Positions 42,389 through 52,236 of a stretch of 64,000 bases of DNA are shown here, one piece after another (the stretch's first letter is position 1; the number at the start of each line of letters is the position of its first letter). The notes under the pieces were generated by a model, which did not search any database, was not told the DNA's origin, and saw only the letters and a program-made list of their open reading frames with translations. The stretch lies in NCBI RefSeq assembly GCF_003627095.1, contig NZ_CP032627.1:1178001-1242000 (forward strand), read 5' to 3'. A program made the position numbers and the translations under genes. Origin of the DNA: Lactococcus allomyrinae (GTDB taxonomy: Bacteria; Bacillota; Bacilli; Lactobacillales; Streptococcaceae).

Positions 42389-44452
42389 TTAAAATTCAAC
42401 GATTTTACTTTCAATAATATCCTCGCTACTTTTGGCAATAAAAACCTCAAATTGCCCATGTTCAAAGACATAATCATTAGTAAAATTATAGAATTTTAAT
42501 TGTTCGCTGTCAATCTCAAAATGAAGTCGTTTTGCTTCGCCTGAATTTAATTCAATTTTCTCAAAAGCTTTCAATTCTTTGAGTGGACGAGCGGTGGTCG
42601 CGACTAAATCTCTAACAAAGATGAGCACTGTTGTTTTTCCATCTACAGTACTCCTGTTTTTGACAGAGATGTCAACTTTGATTTTGTTTTCATCAGTACT
42701 GACAGATGGGTCAAAATATTCAAAATCACTATAAGAAAGTCCATGACCAAAAGGATAGAGTGGCGTTGACAAGCAATCTTGATAACGTGAGACATACTCT
42801 TCATTTTCAGTTAAAGTCGGACGACCTGTCATATATTGATTATAATAAATCGGAATTTGCCCACTACTTCTTGGCAAGCTCATCGTCAGTTTAGCAGATG
42901 GATTTTGCGTGCCATAGAGTAAATCAACAATGGCACGCGCTCCCATTGTCCCTGGAAAATAAGCATAAAGAATGCTATCAACTCTATCAGCAATCGTTGA
43001 CAAATCCAGAGGCCTTCCTGCAAAGACAACTAAAATAATCTCCTGTTTTCCATCAGCATACTGACCAACTAAATCAATAGCTTCTTGTGTCAAGCTAATA
43101 TTTGTATAAGATTTTGATTCTCCTGTCTGCGCACTTTTCTCCCCTACAAAAATAACTAATTTATCAGCCTCTTTCGTAGGACAACACTCCTTTTCTGTCA
43201 GTACTGACAGAATGCTCTCCGTCTCAGTTACGTCTCCCTTCCAAGACCAACTGCCAAGTAAATCAGTACTGTCAAGTAATGGGGCCAAAAACGATACTTT
43301 ATCTGCTTTTTTCAAAGGCAGACTTTTCTTATCATTTTTTAATAAAACGATGGACTCTACCGCGGCATCATAAGCGACTTGTTTATTTTCTTCAGTAAAG
43401 ACTTGTGATTTTTCTCGCTCAAGCGTTGCACCGCGATAAGGGTCTTCAAAAAGTCCCAAGCGATTTTTTAACTCTAACACTCGTCTGACCGCTTCATCAA
43501 GTAACACTGACAACTTTTTGTCAGTTTTGACCAATTTTTCTAGTGTCTGTAAGTAAGCTGTTGTCATCATTTCAATATCAACCGTTGCTGACAGCGCTTT
43601 TTGTGCGGCCTCTTCCGCATTTTTAGCCGTTCCCCAAATTACTTGCTCCATAACTGCACCATAGTCCGTAATGACCACGCCATCAAAGCCCCATTCATCA
43701 CGCAAAATGTCCTTCATCAGCCATTTATTACCAGTCGCTGGGACACCGTTGATTGTATTAAAGCTCGTCATGACAAGTGCAACTCCCGCATCAATCGCAG
43801 CTTTGTAAGCAGGCAGATACAGCTCACGCAGTTTATTTTCAGGCAAATCAACCACATTGTACTCACGACCCGCTTCAACCGCCCCATAGGCTGCAAAATG
43901 TTTCACGCAAGCCGCCAGATGTTCCTCATCAAAATCGCCCTGAAATCCTCTGACAAAACGTTCAGCAAAGACACCATTCAAAAAAGGATCCTCGCCCGTT
44001 CCTTCCATGACGCGTCCCCAACGCGGATCCCGCGACAAATCAACCATCGGCGCAAAAGTCACGTGCAAGCCCGCAGCAGTCGCTTCTTTCGCCGCAATTT
44101 CCGCCGTTTTTCGCGCCAATTCGGGATTAAAACTTGTCGCGAGACCCAACGGAATCGGAAAAATCGTGCGCGCCCCATGGACGACATCCGCCATAAACAA
44201 AAGTGGGATTTTCAAACGTGATTTTTCTAAATAATCACTCTGAATTTTACGGATATTTTCCACACCATAAACGCCCAAAACCGAGCCCAACGTGTAAACC
44301 TCAGCCTCACTAATCTTGTTTTCCGCGTAAATTGGCCCTGTAATTTCCTGATTATCTGTCTGAAAAAATTCACCACCAAGCTGTGTCAACTGCCCGATTT
44401 TTTCTTGGATTGTCATCTGTTCTAAAAGCTTATCTAAATTTTCTTTTTTCAA
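42389..44452 (-). CDS. GH3 family beta-glucosidase
   Basis: The 687-residue enzyme has the GH3 TIM-barrel with nucleophile Asp in GVVITDYG (about 262). The (alpha/beta)6 domain and a C-terminal fibronectin-like domain (GKTTVLIFVRDLVATTARPLKELKAFEK) follow. No signal peptide, so it acts on imported sugars. It follows ABC permease genes and, with the GH94-type phosphorylase, would finish breakdown of short beta-glucans. In Listeria a GH3 in a similar locus acts on sophoro-oligosaccharides; the specificity here is inference. Confidence 0.88.
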   Translation of the reverse strand: MKKENLDKLLEQMTIQEKIGQLTQLGGEFFQTDNQEITGPIYAENKISEAEVYTLGSVLGVYGVENIRKIQSDYLEKSRLKIPLLFMADVVHGARTIFPIPLGLATSFNPELARKTAEIAAKEATAAGLHVTFAPMVDLSRDPRWGRVMEGTGEDPFLNGVFAERFVRGFQGDFDEEHLAACVKHFAAYGAVEAGREYNVVDLPENKLRELYLPAYKAAIDAGVALVMTSFNTINGVPATGNKWLMKDILRDEWGFDGVVITDYGAVMEQVIWGTAKNAEEAAQKALSATVDIEMMTTAYLQTLEKLVKTDKKLSVLLDEAVRRVLELKNRLGLFEDPYRGATLEREKSQVFTEENKQVAYDAAVESIVLLKNDKKSLPLKKADKVSFLAPLLDSTDLLGSWSWKGDVTETESILSVLTEKECCPTKEADKLVIFVGEKSAQTGESKSYTNISLTQEAIDLVGQYADGKQEIILVVFAGRPLDLSTIADRVDSILYAYFPGTMGARAIVDLLYGTQNPSAKLTMSLPRSSGQIPIYYNQYMTGRPTLTENEEYVSRYQDCLSTPLYPFGHGLSYSDFEYFDPSVSTDENKIKVDISVKNRSTVDGKTTVLIFVRDLVATTARPLKELKAFEKIELNSGEAKRLHFEIDSEQLKFYNFTNDYVFEHGQFEVFIAKSSEDIIESKIVEF

Positions 44453-44463
44453 TTTTTTTCTCC

Positions 44464-45294
44464 CTATTTCATTCCCGACACATTAAAACCTTCCAAGAAA
44501 TACTTTTGGAAAATCATATACACAATGATAATCGGAATAACCATAAATGCTGAACCAGCCATCTGTAAGCCATAATTTGCCGTATATTGACCCTTCAAAA
44601 GCTGCAAACCAACAGACAATGTATATTTATTTTGATCGTTGGCAATAATCAATGGCCACAAGAAAGAATTCCAACCAGCAATAAATGTCAAAATTCCTTG
44701 TACCGCTAAGATAGGCTTAGATACCGGAATAATGATTCTCCAGAAAATCGTCCATTCACTGGCTCCTTCAAGACGTGCAGCTTCAAGCATTTCTGTTGAA
44801 ATTCCTGACATAAATTGTCTAAACAGAAAAATGCTAAAAGCTCCAACTAAACCCGGCAAGACAACCCCAGTCATCGTATTTGTGAGCCCTATTGCATTGA
44901 GGAGCAAATATACAGGAATCATCGTAACTTGACCAGGAATCATCATCGTTGCTAAAACCAAATAAAATAGAAATCTTCTTCCCTTAAAATTAAATTTAGC
45001 AAAGGCATAGCCAGCACCAGCAGATAAAAACATTCCAAAGAATGACCAAAAAACGACAATTAATGTATTGAGCAAGTATTGAACAAAATTCATTTGTGTA
45101 AAAAGTTGCACAAAATTTTCAAAGGTAATATTTTTAGGCAAAATAGTAGGAGGAAATTGCATCAACTCTGTTTGAGATTTTACACTTGATAACAACATCC
45201 AAACAATTGGAAGTAACGTAAATACCGCGGCCAAAAGTAAGAAAATCCCTAGAATTATTTTATATACCTTTGCTTGTTTTTTAGTAATAATCAT
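44464..45294 (-). CDS. ABC sugar permease, MalG-like
   Basis: The 276-residue inner-membrane protein has six membrane helices and the permease EAA loop (EAARLEGASEWTIFWRIIIPVSKP) that contacts the ATPase. It overlaps the preceding permease gene by 4 nt. It is one half of the channel for the CUT1-type importer. The ATPase subunit is not encoded here, so a shared MsmK-like ATPase is likely. Confidence 0.9.
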   Translation of the reverse strand: MIITKKQAKVYKIILGIFLLLAAVFTLLPIVWMLLSSVKSQTELMQFPPTILPKNITFENFVQLFTQMNFVQYLLNTLIVVFWSFFGMFLSAGAGYAFAKFNFKGRRFLFYLVLATMMIPGQVTMIPVYLLLNAIGLTNTMTGVVLPGLVGAFSIFLFRQFMSGISTEMLEAARLEGASEWTIFWRIIIPVSKPILAVQGILTFIAGWNSFLWPLIIANDQNKYTLSVGLQLLKGQYTANYGLQMAGSAFMVIPIIIVYMIFQKYFLEGFNVSGMK

Positions 45295-46175
45295 AATTGA
45301 TTTTCCTTTCCTTGAATCCGAAACATTACAAGAGTGACAATTATAATAGCAACAAAAAGAACAAAGCTACCTGCTGCTGCATATCCAAAACGGCTTAACT
45401 GGAAACCGTTATGATAGATGAATAGAGAAATCGACATTGTGGAATTTAAAGGTCCCCCATTCGTCATGACAAATGGCTCATCAAAAAATTGTAGCCATCC
45501 AATTAATGATGTTACACTCACAAAGAATGTTGCAAATTTTAAGCTTGGGACTGTAATATGGAAAATCTGGTCGCGAAGTGTTGCCCCATCTAATGAAGCA
45601 GCTTCATAATACTCTTTCGGAATACCAGAGACAGCAGCAAGAAAAATAAGCATATTTGTTCCAACCCCTCTCCATAAGGCTAAAACAATCAATGAAATTT
45701 TAGCAATACTAGTATCTTGCAACCATCCAATAGGTGGTATATGGAAAATCCCAAGAACGAAATTAAAGAAACCATAGGGATTATAAAGAAAAGCCCAAAT
45801 GACCGCCACTGCAACTACATTGGTTACTGACGGAGCATAAAACACAACTCTAAATGCTCTAAAAAATCGATTTTCACCAAAATTGATTGCAATAGCTAGC
45901 CCCATTGAAATGACTACAACTAGAGGGACCCCTATAATCACGTAGAACAAAGTATTCCTTATAGATTGGAAAAATACTGGATCCGAAAAAATCTCTTTAA
46001 AATTTTGTACTCCAATAAAATGAATTTGTGACCAGTCCGCCAAACCTGTTACTCCAGCATCAGTAAATGAAATAAGCAGTGCAACGATAATCGGAAAAAT
46101 CGAAAACAAGAGTAACAATATTAATGCTGGAGAGAGAAAGAAATAGGGAAAGTATTTATTGAGAAAGTTTTTCAT
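45291..46175 (-). CDS. ABC sugar permease, MalF-like
   Basis: The 294-residue membrane protein has six helices and an EAA loop (YEAASLDGATLRDQIFHITVPSL). It pairs with the MalG-like protein, whose start overlaps its stop. It sits 68 nt after the binding-protein gene in the same operon. Confidence 0.9.
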   Translation of the reverse strand: MKNFLNKYFPYFFLSPALILLLLFSIFPIIVALLISFTDAGVTGLADWSQIHFIGVQNFKEIFSDPVFFQSIRNTLFYVIIGVPLVVVISMGLAIAINFGENRFFRAFRVVFYAPSVTNVVAVAVIWAFLYNPYGFFNFVLGIFHIPPIGWLQDTSIAKISLIVLALWRGVGTNMLIFLAAVSGIPKEYYEAASLDGATLRDQIFHITVPSLKFATFFVSVTSLIGWLQFFDEPFVMTNGGPLNSTMSISLFIYHNGFQLSRFGYAAAGSFVLFVAIIIVTLVMFRIQGKENQL

Positions 46176-46243
46176 TTTATCTATATTCTCCTTAAAAAAT
46201 ATGAGATAGAGTTTTTAAACTTCTCTACCTCATCAAATAATTA

Positions 46244-47497
46244 TTAATTTTTTGCATCCAATAAACTTTGAGCTTTTGTCTGGAACTGCTTCATTTGTTC
46301 AGTAACATTTGCATTCTTTAACCAAATATTTTGTTGGAAGGTTAAGTAGCTTTGAGCAATTTGTTCATATTGAGGCACCATTGGCATTGGTTTTGCGTGA
46401 TCCAATTGGTCAACAAAGGGTTTCATCAACGCATTTCCCGCAATGGATTTATCCTGAAGCGCAGTCTTATTTGTTGGAAGGTCATTAACTAGTTTATACC
46501 AAGCAAGCTGTTCTTTTGGAGTACTCATAAAACTAATGAACTTAGCTGATTCATCTTTTGCTTTAGACCAACTAGCAATAGTTAGATTATTGCCACCTAC
46601 CACCGAGTCATTATTATCTGGACCTTCTGGCAGCACTGCTGTTGCATAATTTCCAGGAATATCATTTCCTGCAGCATTTAATGCACTTACCATCCAAGGT
46701 CCTGAGATAAACATTGGTGTTTTAGAATCCGTTCCTCCAAAAGTTTGAGTAATATCTGTACTCAAAGGCTGTTTAGGAGCATAACCTTTCTGAATAAAGT
46801 TGTTTATATAAGAGACCCCTTGTACAAATTCAGGTTGGTCAAATTGAGCTTTTCCATCTTTAATCAAACTACTTCCCGCTTGATTAGCCATCATAAATGC
46901 AAAACTTTGTTCTGCTGGATCGATAGAAATCCCATACTCCCCTTTACCCCGTGTTGATAGAATTTTAGCATCTTTTGTTAAATCATCCCAGGTTTTTGGT
47001 GCTTCATTAATTCCTGCTTTTTTAAAAATATCTGTACGATAATAAAGGACACGAACGTCATTTGCCCAAGGAATACCATAAGACTTACCATCAAACTTTG
47101 TGGTTGCCAAATTTGCATCATAGAAATTGCTGTCTGATAAGTTTTTATCCTTACTGATGTATTTAGATAAATCCGTCAAAGCTCCTGCATCTTTAAACTC
47201 AGTCATCCATGTTGTTCCCATCTGAATTACGTCTGGTCCTTGTTTAGAAGCAACTGCGGTCAAAAGCTTATCATGTGCGTTTGCCCAAGGAATATTTTGA
47301 ACTTTAACCTTAATTCCTGTTTCTTTTGTAAAATCAGCCGCTACTTTAGGAAGGTTTTCACCCTCAGCTCCCATTGCCCAAACTGTGATTTCTTTATTTG
47401 AGGACTTATTTGCAGAACTAGACGTTCCACATGCAGTAAGTGATAGTATTGCTAATGCTGAAAATGTACCAAGTGCAATTTTTTTATTGAGTTTCAT
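46244..47497 (-). CDS. Sugar-binding lipoprotein of ABC transporter
   Basis: The 417-residue protein has a lipoprotein signal (basic MKLNKK, hydrophobic core, lipobox LTAC near residue 23), then a CUT1 solute-binding fold (EITVWAMGAEGENLPKVAADF, then GKSYGIPWANDVRVLYYRTD). It captures sugar at the cell surface for the two permeases downstream. Neighbouring enzymes suggest beta-linked gluco-oligosaccharides. Confidence 0.92.
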   Translation of the reverse strand: MKLNKKIALGTFSALAILSLTACGTSSSANKSSNKEITVWAMGAEGENLPKVAADFTKETGIKVKVQNIPWANAHDKLLTAVASKQGPDVIQMGTTWMTEFKDAGALTDLSKYISKDKNLSDSNFYDANLATTKFDGKSYGIPWANDVRVLYYRTDIFKKAGINEAPKTWDDLTKDAKILSTRGKGEYGISIDPAEQSFAFMMANQAGSSLIKDGKAQFDQPEFVQGVSYINNFIQKGYAPKQPLSTDITQTFGGTDSKTPMFISGPWMVSALNAAGNDIPGNYATAVLPEGPDNNDSVVGGNNLTIASWSKAKDESAKFISFMSTPKEQLAWYKLVNDLPTNKTALQDKSIAGNALMKPFVDQLDHAKPMPMVPQYEQIAQSYLTFQQNIWLKNANVTEQMKQFQTKAQSLLDAKN

Positions 47498-47590
47498 TTA
47501 AAGAGTTCTCCTATTTATTTTTCAAAATAATTTTTTCAATAGTAATCGATCAAGCATTTATCTTGAGTCTTACCATTAAGTAAGTAAATG

Positions 47591-50500
47591 CTACACTGTG
47601 ATGTAAATTGAGCTATTGTCTCTTAATACTAATAGTTCACTATTTTTTATAAGAATTCCTGATTTACGATACGGATTGTATACATTTTCACTATCAATTA
47701 ATTGATTATCAATGATAGCTGCATATGTCTCCCCTTTGCTCAGATTGAAATGAAGATTTTTTCCGTTAATATTGAAATCAAAACAAACTTCATCCATATC
47801 CTCTGGAAATACTGGATCAACCTTGAGTCCACTCGCAGTCATCTCAATTCCCGCTAAATGAGCAATGACTTGGTTCGTAAAGATACCTGGCCCTGATGAA
47901 TAAAGACGCCAACCACCTTTTACGCCGATATTTCCCGATTTGAGCTTGTCAAAATTTTCCTGAGCTGCATAGCGCGTTTTAAAATCACCATCGCTACTAG
48001 AAAAATAGACATTTGCTTGTCGCGGTTCAGCATTATTTACTACTTCTTGCAGTCCGACTGGTATCGTTTGCTCAAGCGCTTTCCAAGCTTCTTTAGCTCT
48101 GCCTACCTTTGCCATCGCCTCAACATAGCGAATCTGCGCATGCACATAAAGTAATCCAATTTCTCGTCCAAAATTAGCAGCTTGTTCGGCTCGCTTAAAG
48201 TGCGTAGAAATCCCACCATGATATGCTGGAGAATGATTCATCAAACGCACACCATCATTAAAAATCAAATGCTGCTCAATCAATTCTAAGTTATGCTCCA
48301 TCTGTTCATTATCTGCAACCTCTGCAATAATTGATCTATTCATCGGTAGAAGACGATATTGGATATTTGTTTTTTTATCTTTGGGGTGAATCATTGCCTC
48401 AAAGCTTCCATCTCGATTTTGTAAAGCAAAACCAGAGATTGTCCCCTCTGGAATGAGATACTTCTCAAAATCAGCTTTGATTGCTTTTGCTAACTCTATC
48501 AAATTCTTAGACTCGTCTGGACGAATTTCTCTAATTGCTTGAGCAAATTTTTGTAATGCCTGATAAGTCAAGGCATCTGTCCAACTTGAAGTCATATGCT
48601 CTTTAAGCTCACTATTCGCTGGTTGCAAGGTATCATCCCAGTCGCCATTCCCATAGGCAGACAAATATGTCCCTTTAAGAAAGTGATTTTTAATATATTG
48701 AAGTTCTTTTTGCAAATGCTCATCAAAGCTAAAAGTTTGTTCAGTAAATGTTTGTGTCGAACGTGATACGAAAGGAACTTGCTCACGAAGCAAACTGAAG
48801 TCTCCAGTTTGCTCTAAGTATTCAGCAACCGCAAAGAACGGCCAAACAATCACATCTCCATGACTTTCATCAGAAAAAATCGGTTGATATTCATCAAACA
48901 TAAACCATTGGGGCCAAGTCCCATCATCTTCAAACTGATGACTAAACAATTCCAACAAAATCTCACGTGCTACTTCTGGCTGTTGTGTCGCAAGGAAGAA
49001 TTCAAGAGGACCCTGCGAAACGTCACGTGTCCCCCAAGCCGCACCACCATACTGCTCTAAACCATGAGGACTAAGGTAATGAATGAGCATATCATGGGTA
49101 TACCAAGGCAAGATAGTGTTTAATTTTTCAAATGTTTTATGTTTACTTGTAAATCTGAACTGGTTGAGTAGTTGGTTTTCAATATAGACTTTGTATTTTT
49201 GTTTTTCTTGAACAAAATCCAAAAAATCAAAGTGCTCAATATTTCCATCAAGACTTCCAGTCATTTTCACTTTTAGCTGATTTGCTTTTACTTTAAAGAT
49301 GACTAGACCATCTTCAATGAAAGTTGTTCCATCAAACAGATGCTCTGACTCAAGCAATCCAACAGGTTGACTAAATACCATTTGATAGCGGAGTGCAGGA
49401 TTTCCTATCTGACTCGCTGAATCCTCACCTGCTGTAAATTCATAAGTCATCGAGTCAACCACATTTACCTGCAACTCACTTTTATATTCCATCTCATCCA
49501 TGATGACTTGATTAAGAAACAGGAACTCATAAATTTTACCCGATTGTGACTCAATTTCAAGTTGAATACTATTTTCTTGATTCGCCGCAAAGTTTCTAAC
49601 AATCAGTGTATCGTCTGGTAGAACATAGGTCCATTCAGCAAAATTATAACCCATTTCAAAAGTTGAAGGAATCCCTAACATTTGATAGTCATTTCCAACT
49701 TTTACAAAAATACGTTGACCTGAAACCTGATGCAAATTGAGATGGTCACGTTGATTTGATAATAATTTGTTCATATTGGTATTACCAATGACAAGTTGAG
49801 CATTAAACAATCCGTAGATAAAACTGCTCGTTGCAATTCCTCTATTTTTGATGGACTTAGAATTCCCAGAGAGGAAAATTTCACCGTGTTCTCGCTCAAC
49901 AATTAGTTCTTTAGCTAAACTGACAAAATGTGTATTCTGCTGAGTGAATCCAGATAAAATTTGGCCATTGGCAACTTCTTCAAACTTTGCATTAGGATAC
50001 TGTTGACGGAGTTCCTCGTTACTCAGAAGACGACCATTGAGCTGCTGATCCATTTTTACCTTCGGTTTCGTTAGCGAAACTTCAATTAAATCCTCATTGG
50101 ATAGATGCGGAAAATCATGTGTAGGGGCATTTTTGAGCGTTTTACTATCAGCTTGATAAAGTTCGTAGAAAGTCACTGACTTTTGCCCATTGAGTAAAAT
50201 AGCCTCGGTTTTCAGAGCAATCAGGGACATTTCATACTGATAGACTTCGTTATCAAATTCAATTTTTTCTAGTGCTTCCGGTTTTCTTGTTTGCTTAAAT
50301 GATTTTCCAAAGAACTGAAAACCATCTGTCAAATATCCCGTCACGCTTAAATCACCAAAAGCTCCTGTTTCAAGTGTTGGAAAACCTGTGGATTGAACTT
50401 GATTTTGGCGGCTGAAAAGCTTGTAGCCTCCTTCTTCAAAAACTTGATGATTAATGTATTGAGCATTATAAGCCTCGTTGCTTCGCAATGCATTACCATC

Positions 50501-50896
50501 TGCCAGTCCAATATCGTTAACATAGACAACATCTACCTTTTTCGAAACACCATCAAGTCTCACTTCCCAAAACCAAGAGGTCTCAGTTAAGCTCAACTTT
50601 ACTTCATAGGAAATATCTGCAATCCTTCCAGTCCATTTTGCTTGAGATTTTCCTATCCAAAACCGTGAATCTGAATTTTTACCTAAGAGTGGATAAGATT
50701 TGATTTCGTTGATTTCAAAAATTCGAAGATAAATATTAGTAATAGAACCGTCAATCTCTTGCCCGATAAGTTGATTTAGAAAAATATTTTTGTGTTTGAT
50801 CGTGTGAATATCGCCAGTTGCAACAAAACTAATTTCTAAATCACCATTTGAAATAGTTTTAAGTACCGTACGGTTTACACCGATTTTCTTCCCCAT
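47591..50896 (-). CDS. GH94-type phosphorylase, probably 1,2-beta-oligoglucan phosphorylase
   Basis: At 1101 residues this is far longer than cellobiose phosphorylase (~800) and fits the 1,2-beta-oligoglucan phosphorylases. Two large N-terminal beta domains (to about residue 600) precede an (alpha/alpha)6 barrel with YGNGDWDDTLQ near residue 749, where the catalytic Asp of the family lies. GGAAWGTRDVSQGPLEF and PVGLQEVVNNAEPRQANVYFSSSDGDF are conserved-looking barrel segments. It would release glucose 1-phosphate from sophoro-oligosaccharides with phosphate. It is first in the operon, under two LacI-type operators. No signal peptide. Exact linkage specificity is inferred from length and locus. 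Confidence 0.77.
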   Translation of the reverse strand: MGKKIGVNRTVLKTISNGDLEISFVATGDIHTIKHKNIFLNQLIGQEIDGSITNIYLRIFEINEIKSYPLLGKNSDSRFWIGKSQAKWTGRIADISYEVKLSLTETSWFWEVRLDGVSKKVDVVYVNDIGLADGNALRSNEAYNAQYINHQVFEEGGYKLFSRQNQVQSTGFPTLETGAFGDLSVTGYLTDGFQFFGKSFKQTRKPEALEKIEFDNEVYQYEMSLIALKTEAILLNGQKSVTFYELYQADSKTLKNAPTHDFPHLSNEDLIEVSLTKPKVKMDQQLNGRLLSNEELRQQYPNAKFEEVANGQILSGFTQQNTHFVSLAKELIVEREHGEIFLSGNSKSIKNRGIATSSFIYGLFNAQLVIGNTNMNKLLSNQRDHLNLHQVSGQRIFVKVGNDYQMLGIPSTFEMGYNFAEWTYVLPDDTLIVRNFAANQENSIQLEIESQSGKIYEFLFLNQVIMDEMEYKSELQVNVVDSMTYEFTAGEDSASQIGNPALRYQMVFSQPVGLLESEHLFDGTTFIEDGLVIFKVKANQLKVKMTGSLDGNIEHFDFLDFVQEKQKYKVYIENQLLNQFRFTSKHKTFEKLNTILPWYTHDMLIHYLSPHGLEQYGGAAWGTRDVSQGPLEFFLATQQPEVAREILLELFSHQFEDDGTWPQWFMFDEYQPIFSDESHGDVIVWPFFAVAEYLEQTGDFSLLREQVPFVSRSTQTFTEQTFSFDEHLQKELQYIKNHFLKGTYLSAYGNGDWDDTLQPANSELKEHMTSSWTDALTYQALQKFAQAIREIRPDESKNLIELAKAIKADFEKYLIPEGTISGFALQNRDGSFEAMIHPKDKKTNIQYRLLPMNRSIIAEVADNEQMEHNLELIEQHLIFNDGVRLMNHSPAYHGGISTHFKRAEQAANFGREIGLLYVHAQIRYVEAMAKVGRAKEAWKALEQTIPVGLQEVVNNAEPRQANVYFSSSDGDFKTRYAAQENFDKLKSGNIGVKGGWRLYSSGPGIFTNQVIAHLAGIEMTASGLKVDPVFPEDMDEVCFDFNINGKNLHFNLSKGETYAAIIDNQLIDSENVYNPYRKSGILIKNSELLVLRDNSSIYITV

Positions 50897-50950
50897 TATC
50901 TTCTCCGATTTTAGTCATGAATATCACTGACTAATTTCTATTATTTTATT

Positions 50951-51039
50951 AGTGAAACGTTTCTATTAAGATGATACCGCTTTCGATAATGATTGTCAAT
51001 ACTATCATTGTTAAGTTTATATTACAAAAGAAACGTTTC
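50951..51039 (-). promoter_or_regulatory. Sugar-operon promoter with cre and two LacI-type operators
   Basis: TTGACA (50999-50994), a 17-nt spacer and TATCAT (50976-50971) on the minus strand. A catabolite-response-like site CGAAAGCGGTATCA (50985-50972) overlaps the spacer and -10. Two copies of GAAACGTTTC with extended arms AGTGAAACGTTTC lie at 50954-50963 and 51030-51039. They are 76 bp apart, mirror images of each other, and bracket the promoter, a geometry suited to repression by looping. Confidence 0.82.
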
Positions 51040-51129
51040 ACTAAAAGATACAAAAAAACTAAGTAAAACTTAGCTTTCTTAATTTAAAACAAAAGATTGA
51101 GTAAATATAAATCAAGTTATTATCAACTC

Positions 51130-52236
51130 TTATTGGCTACTAGTAGTAGTGCTGCTTGCTGATGTTCCTGTATTTTCCGCTGCTTTTTTGGCTTTTTCTG
51201 CCGCGAGTGATGATGATTGAGCACTTGCTTGCTTGCTTAGATCAGCAAGATAGGCAGCCTTAGGTTTTGTATAAATTCCTGCTTCCATATCAACAACTTG
51301 AGGTGCCTTGACTTGTTTTGCAACACTTGGATAATAGGGGAGCTTTTCAGCGAGTTGACTCAGAGGTACACGAACTTGATTGCCATCGCTCATGTCAAGA
51401 GCAATAAAATCTTTGCTTGCACTGGTTGGAGTTTTTGTCACATTGGTAATCAGGGCTTTTAAATCAGGTTTCAATGTCTCATATGCTTTGACAAACTCCT
51501 GAACTTCAGCATTTGAAAAATTTTGTAGGGTGGGAAGCTTGTTTTCTTGCACTTGTTTTGAATCAACTGGTGTTGTGATAATATATCCATTACTCAAAAC
51601 AAGATAGGTTTTATTACTTTGTTTGACATAGACACTATTTGCATATTCTTGGATTTGAGCTTCAAAATTATTGGGAAAGTGGTAGCTCAACTTTACAGTA
51701 GATACGCGTGGAAATTGGGATTTTATTGTGTTTTCAATATTTTGTTTTGTGTTCAAAATTTGAAAAATACTATCACCCGTTTTAATTTTAGAAGCCAAAG
51801 CGATTTGCTCTGCACTTTCATTTTGGTTTCCAGATACAGTAAAGTTTCCGATTTTGCTTAATGGAGAAACTGCGTAAACAGAGCCAAAGAAAATAAGCAG
51901 TGCAAAAGCTAAACCAATCCACATTTTTTTGAGAAGGACTCCACTGCCCGCAAAAATAGATGGTCTAGTTCTTCTTAAACTTTCAACATCTTGAGCAATA
52001 TTTTCCAGCTCACTCAGGATTGTTTCTTGCCCTTCCGCATTTTCTGTTTCTTCTGAAATGTCTTTCTCGTTCTTAGCTTCTTCTTTTTTTGAGACTGTTT
52101 TGAGGAATGGAGAAGAGAAACGAGCAATTTTAGGCTGATTTTTCTTAGCTTCTTGTCTGGCTTCCTCAGCTTTTTTTCTCCGATATTCGAGATTTTTTTC
52201 TTGCCAGGGTGTTAGATTTTTATCTTTTTCACTCAT
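51130..52236 (-). CDS. divIB: Cell division protein DivIB/FtsQ
   Basis: The 368-residue protein has a long charged cytoplasmic N-terminus (about 1-110, rich in Lys/Glu), one membrane helix (about 112-132), a POTRA domain starting [19 protein letters not shown], a beta domain, and a disordered Ser/Ala/Thr-rich tail. It works in the divisome with FtsL/DivIC. It overlaps the murG stop by 4 nt in the murD-murG-divIB cluster. Confidence 0.93.
   Translation of the reverse strand: MSEKDKNLTPWQEKNLEYRRKKAEEARQEAKKNQPKIARFSSPFLKTVSKKEEAKNEKDISEETENAEGQETILSELENIAQDVESLRRTRPSIFAGSGVLLKKMWIGLAFALLIFFGSVYAVSPLSKIGNFTVSGNQNESAEQIALASKIKTGDSIFQILNTKQNIENTIKSQFPRVSTVKLSYHFPNNFEAQIQEYANSVYVKQSNKTYLVLSNGYIITTPVDSKQVQENKLPTLQNFSNAEVQEFVKAYETLKPDLKALITNVTKTPTSASKDFIALDMSDGNQVRVPLSQLAEKLPYYPSVAKQVKAPQVVDMEAGIYTKPKAAYLADLSKQASAQSSSLAAEKAKKAAENTGTSASSTTTSSQ

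Noticed and set aside
43601..44221. 206-codon open frame opposite the GH3 gene
   Set aside because: It lies wholly antisense to a well-supported glycosidase and its translation has no recognisable features.
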